Source of the DNA: an uncultured Oscillospiraceae bacterium
GTDB taxonomy: Bacteria > Bacillota > Clostridia > Oscillospirales > Oscillospiraceae
Reading direction: 5' to 3'
Assembly: GCA_958426425.1 (NCBI GenBank)
Contig: CATZYY010000121.1
Location: forward strand, 1-7,190
Length of the DNA stretch: 7,190 bases
Shown piece after piece: positions 1 to 6,572 of this stretch (its first letter is position 1; each line of letters starts with the position of its first letter). The notes under the pieces were generated by a model. That model did no database searches, was not told the DNA's origin, and saw nothing but the letters and a program-made list of their open reading frames with translations. Both the position numbers and the translations under genes were made by a program.

Positions 1-518
1 ACGGTGACGCCGCCCACGGTGGTCTCCACCGCCGCCTCCTTTTTCACGGTGTCGGTGGTCATGATGGCGTGGGCCGCGGCGTCGGACCCGGCGGCGGAGG
101 CCTCCACAGCGGCGTACAGCGCCGGCATCCCCTCCTCCATCACCGCCACGTTCAGGGTCTGTCCGATGACGCCGGTGGAGGCGCAGACCACATCGTTTAC
201 CGGGCAGCCCACGGCCTTGGCGGCGGCGGCGCAGACCCGCTCGGCGTTCTCCTCCCCGTAGGGGGCGCAGGCGTTGGCGTTGCCGCTGTTGATGACGGCG
301 GCACGGGCCTTGCCGTCGGCCAGATGGGCCTTGTCCACATGGATATGGGCGGCCTTCACGGCGTTTTTCGTGTACACGGCGGCGCAGGCGCAGTCCACGT
401 CGGAGACGATCATGGCCACGTCCTTTTTCCACTCGGCGTGGGTCTTGACGCCCACGTGGATGCCGCCGGCCCGGAAGCCCTTGGCGGCGCAGACGCCGCC
501 CTCAATAAAATTCGGCAT
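1..518 (-). CDS. argJ: Bifunctional glutamate N-acetyltransferase / ornithine acetyltransferase ArgJ, N-terminal part (runs off the window)
   Basis: ArgJ transfers the acetyl group of N-acetylornithine to glutamate, giving ornithine and N-acetylglutamate, and so closes the cyclic arginine pathway in the cytoplasm. Only the first 172 codons are present; the gene continues beyond base 1. Family hallmarks seen are NSGNANAC at residues 77-84, the STGVIGQ stretch around 114-120 and MTTDT near 153-157. In ArgJ the precursor is cut autocatalytically before a conserved Thr that follows these motifs, so the cleavage site should lie shortly past the window edge and cannot be checked. The ATG at 518 has GGGGGA five bases upstream. 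The Shine-Dalgarno overlaps a small possible hairpin (GATCC/GGATC at 522-526 and 536-540). It lies downstream of argC in the same direction, separated by a repeat-filled gap. Whether it is bifunctional or only an ornithine acetyltransferase cannot be told from this part. Confidence 0.95.
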   Translation of the reverse strand, partial: MPNFIEGGVCAAKGFRAGGIHVGVKTHAEWKKDVAMIVSDVDCACAAVYTKNAVKAAHIHVDKAHLADGKARAAVINSGNANACAPYGEENAERVCAAAAKAVGCPVNDVVCASTGVIGQTLNVAVMEEGMPALYAAVEASAAGSDAAAHAIMTTDTVKKEAAVETTVGGVT

Positions 519-578
519 AGAGATCCCCCTTTTTCGGATCAGAGATTTATCATGGTTCCACCCGGCGCGGGATGACAG

Positions 579-645
579 TTACAGCAGGCCCGTGGTCTCG
601 TCCAGGCCCAGTAAAATATTCATGTTCTGAACGGCCGTCTTTGCC
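579..645 (-). repeat. Extra copy of the argC 3' end (copy 3, distal, next to argJ)
   Basis: Read on the minus strand this segment encodes AVQNMNILLGLDETTGLL and a TAA stop (579-581), the same peptide as the true ArgC C-terminus. The DNA differs from the true tail mainly at silent positions: Ala GCC for GCA, Val GTT for GTA, Gln CAG for CAA, Asn AAT for AAC, Leu TTA for CTG. Upstream it begins with GGCAAAG, matching the Gly-Lys codons of argC, but about five bases are missing, so the frame is broken there. It has no start codon or ribosome binding site of its own and is not expected to be translated separately. In an insertion model this would be the oldest, displaced argC end. Confidence 0.9.
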
Positions 646-718
646 ATGCCGCCCGGTTGTCCCCGCCGGGGACGAGGGCGGCGGCATCAAATCGCCCTTC
701 GGGCGCGTCCGGCGCGGG
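646..718. repeat. Palindromic spacer, copy B
   Basis: This 73-base spacer is identical to 801-873; with the adjacent CTTTGCC on its left the identity covers 80 bases (639-718 and 794-873). It holds two hairpins. The larger, 646-687, has an 8-bp outer stem (ATGCCGCC/GGCGGCAT) and a 6-bp inner stem (GTCCCC/GGGGAC) with a 3-base loop. The smaller, 693-705, is CGCCC-TTC-GGGCG. No U-run follows on the minus strand, so these are not ordinary terminators. It may be a dispersed intergenic palindrome; that needs a genome search. Confidence 0.9.
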
Positions 719-728
719 CCATCCGCTT

Positions 729-800
729 TTACAGCAGGCCCGTGGTCTCGGGAAGGCTCAGTAAAATATTTATGTTCTGGACAGCTGCGCCGCCTTTGCC
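729..800 (-). repeat. Extra copy of the argC 3' end (copy 2, middle)
   Basis: On the minus strand this reads GKGGAAVQNINILLSLPETTGLL-like sequence in three blocks (GKGGAAVQN, INILLSLP, ETTGLL) and ends in TAA at 729-731. Compared with the true tail it lacks two codons (Ala-Ser after GKG) and has three replacements: Met to Ile, Gly to Ser, Asp to Pro. Other differences are silent (Val GTC, Ala GCT, Gln CAG, Asn AAT, Leu TTA and CTT). The last 22 bases before and including the stop are the same in all three copies. It has no start signal of its own. Confidence 0.9.
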
Positions 801-873
801 ATGCCGCCCGGTTGTCCCCGCCGGGGACGAGGGCGGCGGCATCAAATCGCCCTTCGGGCGCGTCCGGCGCGGG
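801..873. repeat. Palindromic spacer, copy A (adjacent to argC)
   Basis: This is the same 73-base sequence as 646-718, without a single mismatch. It forms the same two hairpins (801-842 and 848-860). It begins 7 bases after the argC stop codon in the direction of transcription, so it would form the first structure in the 3' untranslated part of the argC message. It could protect or shape the mRNA between argC and argJ; that is inference. It lacks a T-tract. Confidence 0.9.
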
Positions 874-880
874 GTGACGG

Positions 881-1855
881 TTACAGCAGGCCCGTGGTCT
901 CGTCCAGGCCCAGCAGAATGTTCATGTTTTGTACTGCTGCGCCGGACGCGCCCTTGCCCAGATTGTCGAACAGGGCGGTGACCGTAAAGGCCTGATCGCT
1001 GCCGGCCACCACCAGGCACAGATCGTTGTCTCCGGCCTTGGCGGCGCCGTAGAGCTTGCTGGAGGCCTCCACGCCCCCCTCCGGGTCCGTGGGGTCCCCG
1101 GCCACGTACACCAGACGCTTGCCGTCGCAGGTGCCGTAATAGTCGGCGTAGGCCTGCCACACGTCATGGAGTGTGGCCACGCCTCTGAGCTGACTCATGT
1201 GGAAGGGGACGGTGGTGGCCATGCCCTTATAATAGTCATCCACAATGGGGCTGAACACCGGGGCCTTCTCCAGGCCGCAGATGACCTGCATCTCCGGCAG
1301 GTGCTTGTGGCCCTGGGTAATGCCGTAGATACCGGGGCTGCACATCTGCTCCGTCTTATCCCCACCCTCGTACTGGGCAATCATCTTCTTGCCGCCGCCG
1401 GAGTAGCCGGTGAGGGAGAAGCAGCTGAGGTCCGCGTCCTTGGGCAGCAGGCCCAGCTCCACCAGAGGCGCCGCCACGCTGATAAAGCCCGTGGCGTGGC
1501 AGCCGGGGTTGGCCACCCGCTTGGCCGCAGCAATGGCCTCCCGCTGCCCCTTCTTCAGCTCCGGGAAACCGTAGACCCAGCCGGGGGCTGTGCGGTGGGC
1601 GGTGGAGGCGTCGATGATCCGGGTGTTGGGATTGTCCACCAGGGTCACGGCCTCCCGGGCCGCCGCGTCCGGCAGGCAGAGGAAGACGATGTCCGCCGCG
1701 TTCATGAGCTTTTTCCGCTCCTCTGCGTCCTTGCGCTTGGCCTCGTCGATCAGCAGCAGGTCGATGTCGGACCGGAGGGACAGCCGGTCATAAATTTGCA
1801 GGCCCGTGGTGCCCTCCTTGCCGTCAATATACACCTTTGGTTTCAATGGGGTCAT
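881..1855 (-). CDS. argC: N-acetyl-gamma-glutamyl-phosphate reductase ArgC
   Basis: ArgC reduces N-acetylglutamyl phosphate to N-acetylglutamate semialdehyde with NADPH, the third step of arginine synthesis, in the cytoplasm. The 324-residue product has an N-terminal nucleotide-binding fold with GKEGTTGLQ (12-20), the active-site cysteine in NPGCHATG (Cys119), the glycine-rich GYSGGGKK (150-157), GHKHLPE (182-188) and the C-terminal GAAVQNMN. The short N-terminus and GKEGTTG form fit the shorter ArgC class. Start choice is uncertain. The ATG at 1855 directly abuts AAGGGAG with no spacing. The in-frame TTG at 1846 has the same AAGGGAG nine bases upstream and would give a 321-residue protein beginning at the KPKVYIDG block. 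An ATG at 1891 would place this ribosome binding site inside the gene and is unlikely. argG lies 484 bp upstream and argJ downstream. Its last codons are duplicated twice downstream. Confidence 0.96.
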   Translation of the reverse strand: MTPLKPKVYIDGKEGTTGLQIYDRLSLRSDIDLLLIDEAKRKDAEERKKLMNAADIVFLCLPDAAAREAVTLVDNPNTRIIDASTAHRTAPGWVYGFPELKKGQREAIAAAKRVANPGCHATGFISVAAPLVELGLLPKDADLSCFSLTGYSGGGKKMIAQYEGGDKTEQMCSPGIYGITQGHKHLPEMQVICGLEKAPVFSPIVDDYYKGMATTVPFHMSQLRGVATLHDVWQAYADYYGTCDGKRLVYVAGDPTDPEGGVEASSKLYGAAKAGDNDLCLVVAGSDQAFTVTALFDNLGKGASGAAVQNMNILLGLDETTGLL

Positions 1856-1974
1856 CTCCCTTGACAAATTTTGGGGCGTTACCCCATTCACCGCAGACGC
1901 GGGGCGAAGAAATTCTCCGTCCCGCAGTCTGTCTTTTTTTCATCCATTCTTCCGCCCCCAAAGGAAGGGGCTGT

Positions 1975-1994
1975 GGGGAACCAAAGGGTTCCCC
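1975..1994. repeat. Perfect 8-bp hairpin
   Basis: Arms GGGGAACC and GGTTCCCC enclose the loop AAAG. It sits three bases from the next hairpin (1998-2020). No T-tract follows on the minus strand, so it is not a standard terminator. Confidence 0.75.
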
Positions 1995-1997
1995 CGT

Positions 1998-2020
1998 TTC
2001 TTTCGCCTGCGGCGAAAGAA
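1998..2020. repeat. Perfect 10-bp hairpin
   Basis: Arms TTCTTTCGCC and GGCGAAAGAA enclose a 3-base loop (TGC). The A/T-rich outer part and GC core give a stable structure on either strand. It appears to be one module of the palindrome cluster between argG and argC. Confidence 0.8.
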
Positions 2021-2032
2021 GAAATTTCAATC

Positions 2033-2138
2033 ATTTTCGCCGCGGCATTCAGTGCGTCTCCTCGCGGCACAGCCGCTGCGGTCTCCGCTAAAAATATGCC
2101 ACCGGCATATTTTCTTCACGCTGCAATGTGGCGAAAAT
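2033..2138 (-). ncRNA. Candidate multi-hairpin structured element
   Basis: A 9-bp outer stem (ATTTTCGCC at 2033-2041 with GGCGAAAAT at 2130-2138) encloses at least three inner hairpins: 2064-2076 (GCGGC-ACA-GCCGC), 2078-2088 (GCGG-TCT-CCGC) and 2091-2113 (AAAATATGCC-ACC-GGCATATTTT, 10 bp perfect). This closed, branched layout resembles a structured RNA or a folded repeat element more than random GC-rich DNA. On the minus strand the 2091-2113 hairpin is followed by a run of five T residues, so it could also weaken or end transcription between argG and argC. The strand is set to that of the surrounding operon; no known RNA family is recognised, and no promoter of its own is seen. Confidence 0.4.
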
Positions 2139-2188
2139 TCCCCGACCCAGCCGCCTTGGGCGGCGCCCACCAGTGACGCGCCCGGGGG

Positions 2189-2221
2189 CCCCGCCAAAGG
2201 CGCGGAGCGTCTTTGGCGGGG
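2189..2221. repeat. Perfect 11-bp hairpin
   Basis: Arms CCCCGCCAAAG and CTTTGGCGGGG flank an 11-base centre. The centre can add three more pairs, one of them G-U as RNA, leaving a 5-base loop. No T-tract follows in the direction of the operon. Confidence 0.8.
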
Positions 2222-2228
2222 AGAGGAA

Positions 2229-2289
2229 GAACAAGCGGAACGGCGGGAGGTTTCGCCCAAGGCGGAACCGAACGGAGCGCAGCTTGTTC
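2229..2289. repeat. Nested inverted repeat
   Basis: The outer arms are GAACAAGC (2229-2236) and GCTTGTTC (2282-2289), 8 bp perfect. Inside lies a second stem, 2249-2257 with 2261-2269, of 9 pairs including one G-U, around the loop CAA. It looks like a self-contained module between the hairpins at 2189-2221 and 2310-2336. Confidence 0.65.
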
Positions 2290-2309
2290 CGACGAGGTGA
2301 GGGGGGAGG

Positions 2310-2336
2310 TCGAGGGGGGACGCAGTCCCCCTTCGA
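2310..2336. repeat. Hairpin right after the argG stop codon
   Basis: Outer arms TCGA/TCGA, one mismatched pair (A-C on the transcribed strand), then a 7-bp stem GGGGGAC/GTCCCCC around a 3-base loop. It begins three bases past the argG stop in the direction of transcription. There is no T-run after it (CCTCCCCCC follows), so it is a poor intrinsic terminator. It could instead protect the argG 3' end. Confidence 0.7.
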
Positions 2337-2339
2337 GTT

Positions 2340-3560
2340 TTACAGCTTGCCCTGATCCCGCAGCGCCAGGATGGTGTCGGGCAGACCCCAGAGGTTGATG
2401 AAGCCGGTGGCGTCGGCCTGGTTGTAGTCGCTCTCCTGGAAGGTGACGATGTTCTCGGAGTACAGGGTGTCGGGAGAGGTGACGCCGGCGGTGATGATGT
2501 TGCCCTTGTACAGCTTCAGCTTCACCTGTCCGGTAACGTGCTTCTGGGTCTCCACGGCGAAGGCCTGGAGGGCCTCCCGCAGGGGCGTAAACCACTTGCC
2601 GTTGTAAACCAGATCGGCAAAGTCCACAGACAGCTTCTTCTTCATGTGGGCGGTGTCCTTGTCGATGGTGATCATCTCCAGGACCTCATGAGCCCGGTAC
2701 AGGATGGTGCCGCCCGGAGTCTCGTACACGCCGCGGTCCTTCATGCCGGTCATCCGGTTCTCCACGATGTCCAGCAATCCCACGCCGTTCTTGCCGCCGA
2801 TGTCGTTGAGCTTGGCGATCATGGTGCTTGCCTTCATCTTCTCGCCGTTGAGGGCCACGGGCCAGCCCTTTTCAAAGTCGATGGTCACATAGGTGGGCTC
2901 GTCAGGGGCCATGGCGGGGCTGACGCCCATCTCCAGGAAGCCCGGCTTGTCGTACTGGGGCTCGGCGGCGGGGTCCTCCAGATCCAGGCCCTCATGGCTC
3001 AGGTGCCACAGGTTCTTGTCCTTGGAGTAACTGGTCTCCCGGCTGACCTTCAGAGGCACGTTGTGGGCCTCGGCGTAGTCGATCTCCTCGTTCCGGCTCT
3101 TGATGTTCCACTCACGCCAGGGGGCGATGATGGTCATTTCGGGAGCGAAGCGCTTGATGGCCAGCTCGAAACGGATCTGGTCGTTGCCCTTACCGGTGCA
3201 GCCGTGGGCAATGGCGTCGGCGCCCTCCTTCTTGGCGATCTCCACCAAGCCCTTGGCAATGATGGGCCGGGCAAAGGCGGTGCCCAGCAGGTAGTCCTCG
3301 TACTTGGCGCCCATCATCATGGAGGGGATGATGACGTCGTCCACCATCTCGTCCACCAGGTCCATGACGTACAGCTTGGAAGCGCCGGTCTTGATGGCCT
3401 TTTCCTCCAGGCCGTCCAGCTCGTCGTTCTGACCCACGTTGCCGGCCACGGCGATGATCTCGGGGTTGTTGTAGTTCTCCTTCAGCCAGGGGATGATGAT
3501 GGAAGTGTCCAGACCGCCGGAATATGCCAGCACGATCTTCTTGATATCTTTCTTAGCCAT
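2340..3560 (-). CDS. argG: Argininosuccinate synthase ArgG
   Basis: ArgG joins citrulline and aspartate with ATP to give argininosuccinate, AMP and pyrophosphate, the penultimate step of arginine synthesis. The 406-residue length is normal for the family. The N-terminal ATP pyrophosphatase loop AYSGGLDTS is at 12-20, GCTGKGNDQ at 120-128, SRETSYSKDKNLWHLSHEG in the 173-191 stretch, DIVENRMTGMKDRG at 264-277 and VYETPGGT at 278-285. The C-terminal NQADATGFI block is also typical. The ATG at 3560 has GGAGG eight bases upstream. It is transcribed from a promoter at 3600-3629 that carries an ARG box. fumC lies upstream in the same direction and argC downstream. No internal break is seen. Confidence 0.98.
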   Translation of the reverse strand: MAKKDIKKIVLAYSGGLDTSIIIPWLKENYNNPEIIAVAGNVGQNDELDGLEEKAIKTGASKLYVMDLVDEMVDDVIIPSMMMGAKYEDYLLGTAFARPIIAKGLVEIAKKEGADAIAHGCTGKGNDQIRFELAIKRFAPEMTIIAPWREWNIKSRNEEIDYAEAHNVPLKVSRETSYSKDKNLWHLSHEGLDLEDPAAEPQYDKPGFLEMGVSPAMAPDEPTYVTIDFEKGWPVALNGEKMKASTMIAKLNDIGGKNGVGLLDIVENRMTGMKDRGVYETPGGTILYRAHEVLEMITIDKDTAHMKKKLSVDFADLVYNGKWFTPLREALQAFAVETQKHVTGQVKLKLYKGNIITAGVTSPDTLYSENIVTFQESDYNQADATGFINLWGLPDTILALRDQGKL

Positions 3561-3599
3561 GGTATGTACCTCCGATAGCGTTTGTTTGATGATGGTTGA

Positions 3600-3629
3600 A
3601 TTATACGCCTGCTATGAATATTTATTCAA
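3600..3629 (-). promoter_or_regulatory. Promoter of argG (sigma-A type)
   Basis: On the minus strand the -10 box is a perfect TATAAT (3605-3600). The -35 box TTGAAT (3629-3624) matches four of six consensus bases, and the spacer is 18 bp. The expected start site is near 3593, giving a leader of about 33 bases before the argG ATG. The DNA further upstream (3631-3690) is A/T-rich, unlike its surroundings, as is common upstream of strong promoters. No T-box or riboswitch fits in so short a leader. Confidence 0.85.
3615..3628. promoter_or_regulatory. ARG box: operator for ArgR/AhrC over the argG promoter
   Basis: The 14-bp core TGAATATTTATTCA matches the ArgR operator pattern TGAAT-four A/T-ATTCA exactly, and its flanks also fit the Bacillus AhrC version reasonably well. 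It covers most of the -35 box and the adjacent spacer of the argG promoter, so binding of arginine-loaded repressor would block RNA polymerase. Two adjacent boxes are common in other bacteria; here I see only one clean box. The repressor gene is not in this window. Confidence 0.85.
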
Positions 3630-3753
3630 GTAGTAACTTGCACAACATTTTTCAATTCTCTTGGTCGCTTTTGCATATTTTGACAAGATAGGGCCGTGAT
3701 TCCAGCGGTTCCTGTCCACTTTACCCCCCTCCGGCCCCGCCGTTCCGGGGAAA

Positions 3754-3779
3754 CTGCATATTCATCGGTATATATGCAG
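3754..3779. repeat. 8-bp inverted repeat between fumC and argG
   Basis: Arms CTGCATAT and ATATGCAG are separated by 10 bases. It is the A/T-rich part of the fumC-argG gap, about 125 bp upstream of the argG -35 box. It could be a protein-binding site or an mRNA hairpin in the fumC 3' region; neither is shown. Confidence 0.5.
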
Positions 3780-3801
3780 AATTTATACATATTGAGGCAC
3801 T

Positions 3802-3839
3802 GCGGCGCCGGAGACCGATACAGCGGTTTCCGGCGCCGC
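3802..3839 (-). terminator. GC-rich 15-bp hairpin after fumC (terminator-like, no U-tract)
   Basis: Arms at 3802-3816 and 3825-3839 pair over 15 positions (one G-U as RNA), core GCGGCGCCGGA, with an 8-base loop. It starts 15 bases downstream of the fumC stop codon, the right place for a transcript end. The bases after it on the minus strand (AGTGCCTCAATATG) are not U-rich, so it may need a factor, or serve as a 3' stabiliser. Confidence 0.5.
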
Positions 3840-3853
3840 GGCAGGGTGATTGA

Positions 3854-5212
<1,359 letters not shown>

Positions 5213-5246
5213 GGCAAAGTCCCCCATTTTTCATTGATTCGGGGAT

Positions 5247-5275
5247 ATTATATCGGCGGCGGGCGGGAATTGCAA
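5247..5275 (-). promoter_or_regulatory. Promoter of fumC (sigma-A type)
   Basis: On the minus strand, TTGCAA (5275-5270, four of six consensus bases) is followed after exactly 17 bp by a perfect TATAAT (5252-5247). Transcription should start near 5240, about 28 bases before the fumC ATG. The site lies between the patB terminator and fumC, so fumC is an independent unit. No clear operator is visible. Confidence 0.85.
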
Positions 5276-5315
5276 GAGGGGCCCACCGCCCCGGACCCAT
5301 GGCCCCAACACCATG

Positions 5316-5345
5316 AAAAAAGCTCCCCACAGTGGGGAGCTTTTT
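5316..5345 (-). terminator. Intrinsic terminator after patB (bidirectional shape)
   Basis: A 9-bp stem AGCTCCCCA/TGGGGAGCT (5321-5329 and 5333-5341) with a 3-base loop is flanked by A and T runs, which extend the stem. Read on the minus strand the hairpin ends in six T residues. It begins about a dozen bases after the patB stop codon. This is the clearest terminator in the window and separates patB from fumC. Confidence 0.93.
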
Positions 5346-5355
5346 CCTATTTGGC

Positions 5356-6525
5356 TCACAGGCTGTTGACTGCCGCCTCCAGGCGGCCCATGGCCTCCAT
5401 CAGCACGGACCGAGGGCAGGCGGCGTTAAGCCGCATGTACCCCTCCAGGCTCCGCCCGAAGGAACAGCCGTCGTTGAGGCCCAGGCCCGCCTTCTCGATC
5501 ATGAAGTCGTGGAGCTGCTGGTTGGTAAGCCCCAGGGCCCGGCAGTCCAGCCACATGAGATAGGTGGCGTCCGGGGCGAAGGTCTTGATCTTGGGGATGC
5601 GGGTCTCGCAGTAGTTCACCACGAAGTCGAAGTTGTCGGCGAGGTACGGCAGCAGCTGCTCCAGCCACTCCTCCCCTGCCGTGAAGGCCGCCTCCATGGC
5701 CGTCAGGGAGAAGGCGTTGTTGCGGTGGATGTCCATGTTCATCCAGAACCGGTCGAACACCGCCTTCTTGTGCTGGTCCGGGAACACGGCGGTGCTTGCC
5801 TGGAGGCCCGCCAGATTGAAGGTCTTGGTGCCGGAGATGCCGGTGATGACGTTGGCGGCGATCTCCGGGGAGAGAGACGCGGTGGGGATGTGCTTCTTGC
5901 CGTGGAAAATGAGATCGGAGTGGATCTCATCGGAGACCACCGGCACATGGTGCTTCAAACACAGCTCCATCATCCGCCGCAGCTCCTCCTCCGTCCACAC
6001 GATGCCCACGGGGTTGTGGGGGGAGCACAGGAGGAACAGATCGGAAACTTTCAGCTTCTCCTCAAAGTCCGCCCAGTCCACGGTCCACCGGCCGTCCTTT
6101 TCCACCAGCTGGTTTTCCACCACCGTGCGGTTCCAGGCCTCGGTCATGTCGTAGAACTCCGAGTACACCGGCGTCTGGATCAGGACGCTGCCCCCCTCCG
6201 GGGTGAACAGATTCACGCAGGCGCTGATGGTCTGGACCACGCCCAGGGAAAAACTCATGAGGGCGGGGTCCATGTCCCAGCCGTTGCGGCGCTTCTGCCA
6301 CGCCCGGATGGCGGCAAAATAGCTGTCGGGCCGGGCGGTATAGCCCCAGATGCCCTCCCGGGCCCGGGCCTCCAGGGCGTCGATGATGGGCTGAGCCGTT
6401 TTGAAGTCCATGTCCGCGATCCACAGGGGGATCACGTCGTCGGTGCCAAATTTCTTCACCCGCTCGTCGTACTTGGCGGAGTGGTTGTTGGAGCGGTCAA
6501 TGATCTGGTCAAAATCGTATTTCAT
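5356..6525 (-). CDS. patB: MalY/PatB-family PLP-dependent C-S beta-lyase (cystathionine beta-lyase-like)
   Basis: Members of this fold-type I aminotransferase-like family cleave cystathionine or related cysteine S-conjugates to a thiol, pyruvate and ammonia. The 389-residue length fits the family. Motifs seen: IPLWIADMDF (32-41) near the N-terminus, PVYSEFY (119-125), SPHNPVG (168-174), SDEIHSDL (198-205, Asp199 contacting the PLP ring nitrogen), SGTKTFNLAG (231-240, Lys234 the Schiff-base lysine) and YMRLNAACPR (363-372, the arginine binding the substrate carboxylate). The ATG at 6525 follows AAAGGAG by nine bases; upstream in-frame codons lie over the promoter and are rejected. It has its own promoter with a possible operator and a strong terminator, so it is a single-gene unit. 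Whether it serves methionine synthesis, cysteine breakdown or regulation (as MalY in E. coli) cannot be told; the symbol stands for the family. Confidence 0.92.
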   Translation of the reverse strand: MKYDFDQIIDRSNNHSAKYDERVKKFGTDDVIPLWIADMDFKTAQPIIDALEARAREGIWGYTARPDSYFAAIRAWQKRRNGWDMDPALMSFSLGVVQTISACVNLFTPEGGSVLIQTPVYSEFYDMTEAWNRTVVENQLVEKDGRWTVDWADFEEKLKVSDLFLLCSPHNPVGIVWTEEELRRMMELCLKHHVPVVSDEIHSDLIFHGKKHIPTASLSPEIAANVITGISGTKTFNLAGLQASTAVFPDQHKKAVFDRFWMNMDIHRNNAFSLTAMEAAFTAGEEWLEQLLPYLADNFDFVVNYCETRIPKIKTFAPDATYLMWLDCRALGLTNQQLHDFMIEKAGLGLNDGCSFGRSLEGYMRLNAACPRSVLMEAMGRLEAAVNSL

Positions 6526-6541
6526 GGGGTCGTTCTCCTTT

Positions 6542-6572
6542 CCACGATGGTTTCCCGATACTACCATCATGG
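6542..6572. promoter_or_regulatory. Possible operator: imperfect inverted repeat over the patB -10 region
   Basis: Arms CCACGATGG (6542-6550) and CCATCATGG (6564-6572) are inverted copies with eight of nine positions matching, 13 bases apart. The upstream arm covers the -10 box and the other arm lies just past the expected start site. That geometry suits a dimeric repressor. The regulator is unknown. Confidence 0.45.

Larger units (their letters stand above)
519..880. other. Gene-free argC-argJ gap filled with argC-tail repeats
   Basis: No independent gene is visible in these 362 bases. The stretch contains two extra argC 3' ends (579-645 and 729-800), two identical palindromic spacers (646-718 and 801-873), and about 60 bases next to argJ with its ribosome binding site. 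I see neither a promoter nor a U-tract terminator, so argJ is probably read through from argC. The 10-mer CCCGCGCCGG (minus strand) follows each of the three argC-like stop codons after 7, 10 and 7 bases, at 864-873, 709-718 and 562-571. Confidence 0.8.
1856..2339. other. Gene-free argG-argC gap: cluster of inverted repeats
   Basis: No convincing gene is present in these 484 bases; open frames here lack ribosome binding sites and family likeness. The DNA is instead packed with inverted repeats, listed separately: 1975-1994, 1998-2020, 2033-2138 (with inner hairpins), 2189-2221, 2229-2289 and 2310-2336. I find no good promoter for argC, so argC probably depends on transcription from the argG promoter crossing this structured stretch. 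The mosaic looks like several short palindromic intergenic elements placed side by side, dividing a formerly compact operon; this is inference. Confidence 0.75.

Noticed and set aside
550..574. T-box-like motif GGGTGGAACC on the minus strand upstream of argJ
   Set aside because: It matches the core of the T-box consensus, but there is no room for stem I or a specifier loop; the upstream DNA is argC-tail repeats, and no downstream terminator/antiterminator pair is visible. Probably coincidence.
579..880. CRISPR-like array (repeats of ~150-bp period)
   Set aside because: The units are argC coding tails with a long identical spacer; CRISPR has short identical repeats and unique spacers. No cas gene is present.
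729..1160. Minus-strand open frame ending in the second argC-like tail
   Set aside because: Its upstream part runs out of frame through argC; only the last ~23 codons resemble ArgC, and it has no start signal, so it is not a gene.
929..1864. Plus-strand open frame (311 codons) opposite argC, and 2538-3578 opposite argG
   Set aside because: Both are antisense shadows of well-supported genes, with no ribosome binding site or domain evidence.
1933..1940. T-run on the plus strand (GTCTTTTTTTC) as a terminator
   Set aside because: No stem precedes it on the plus strand and no gene is transcribed in that direction.
3675..3705. TTGACA on the plus strand as a divergent promoter
   Set aside because: No -10 box lies 16-18 bp downstream, and no plus-strand gene follows.
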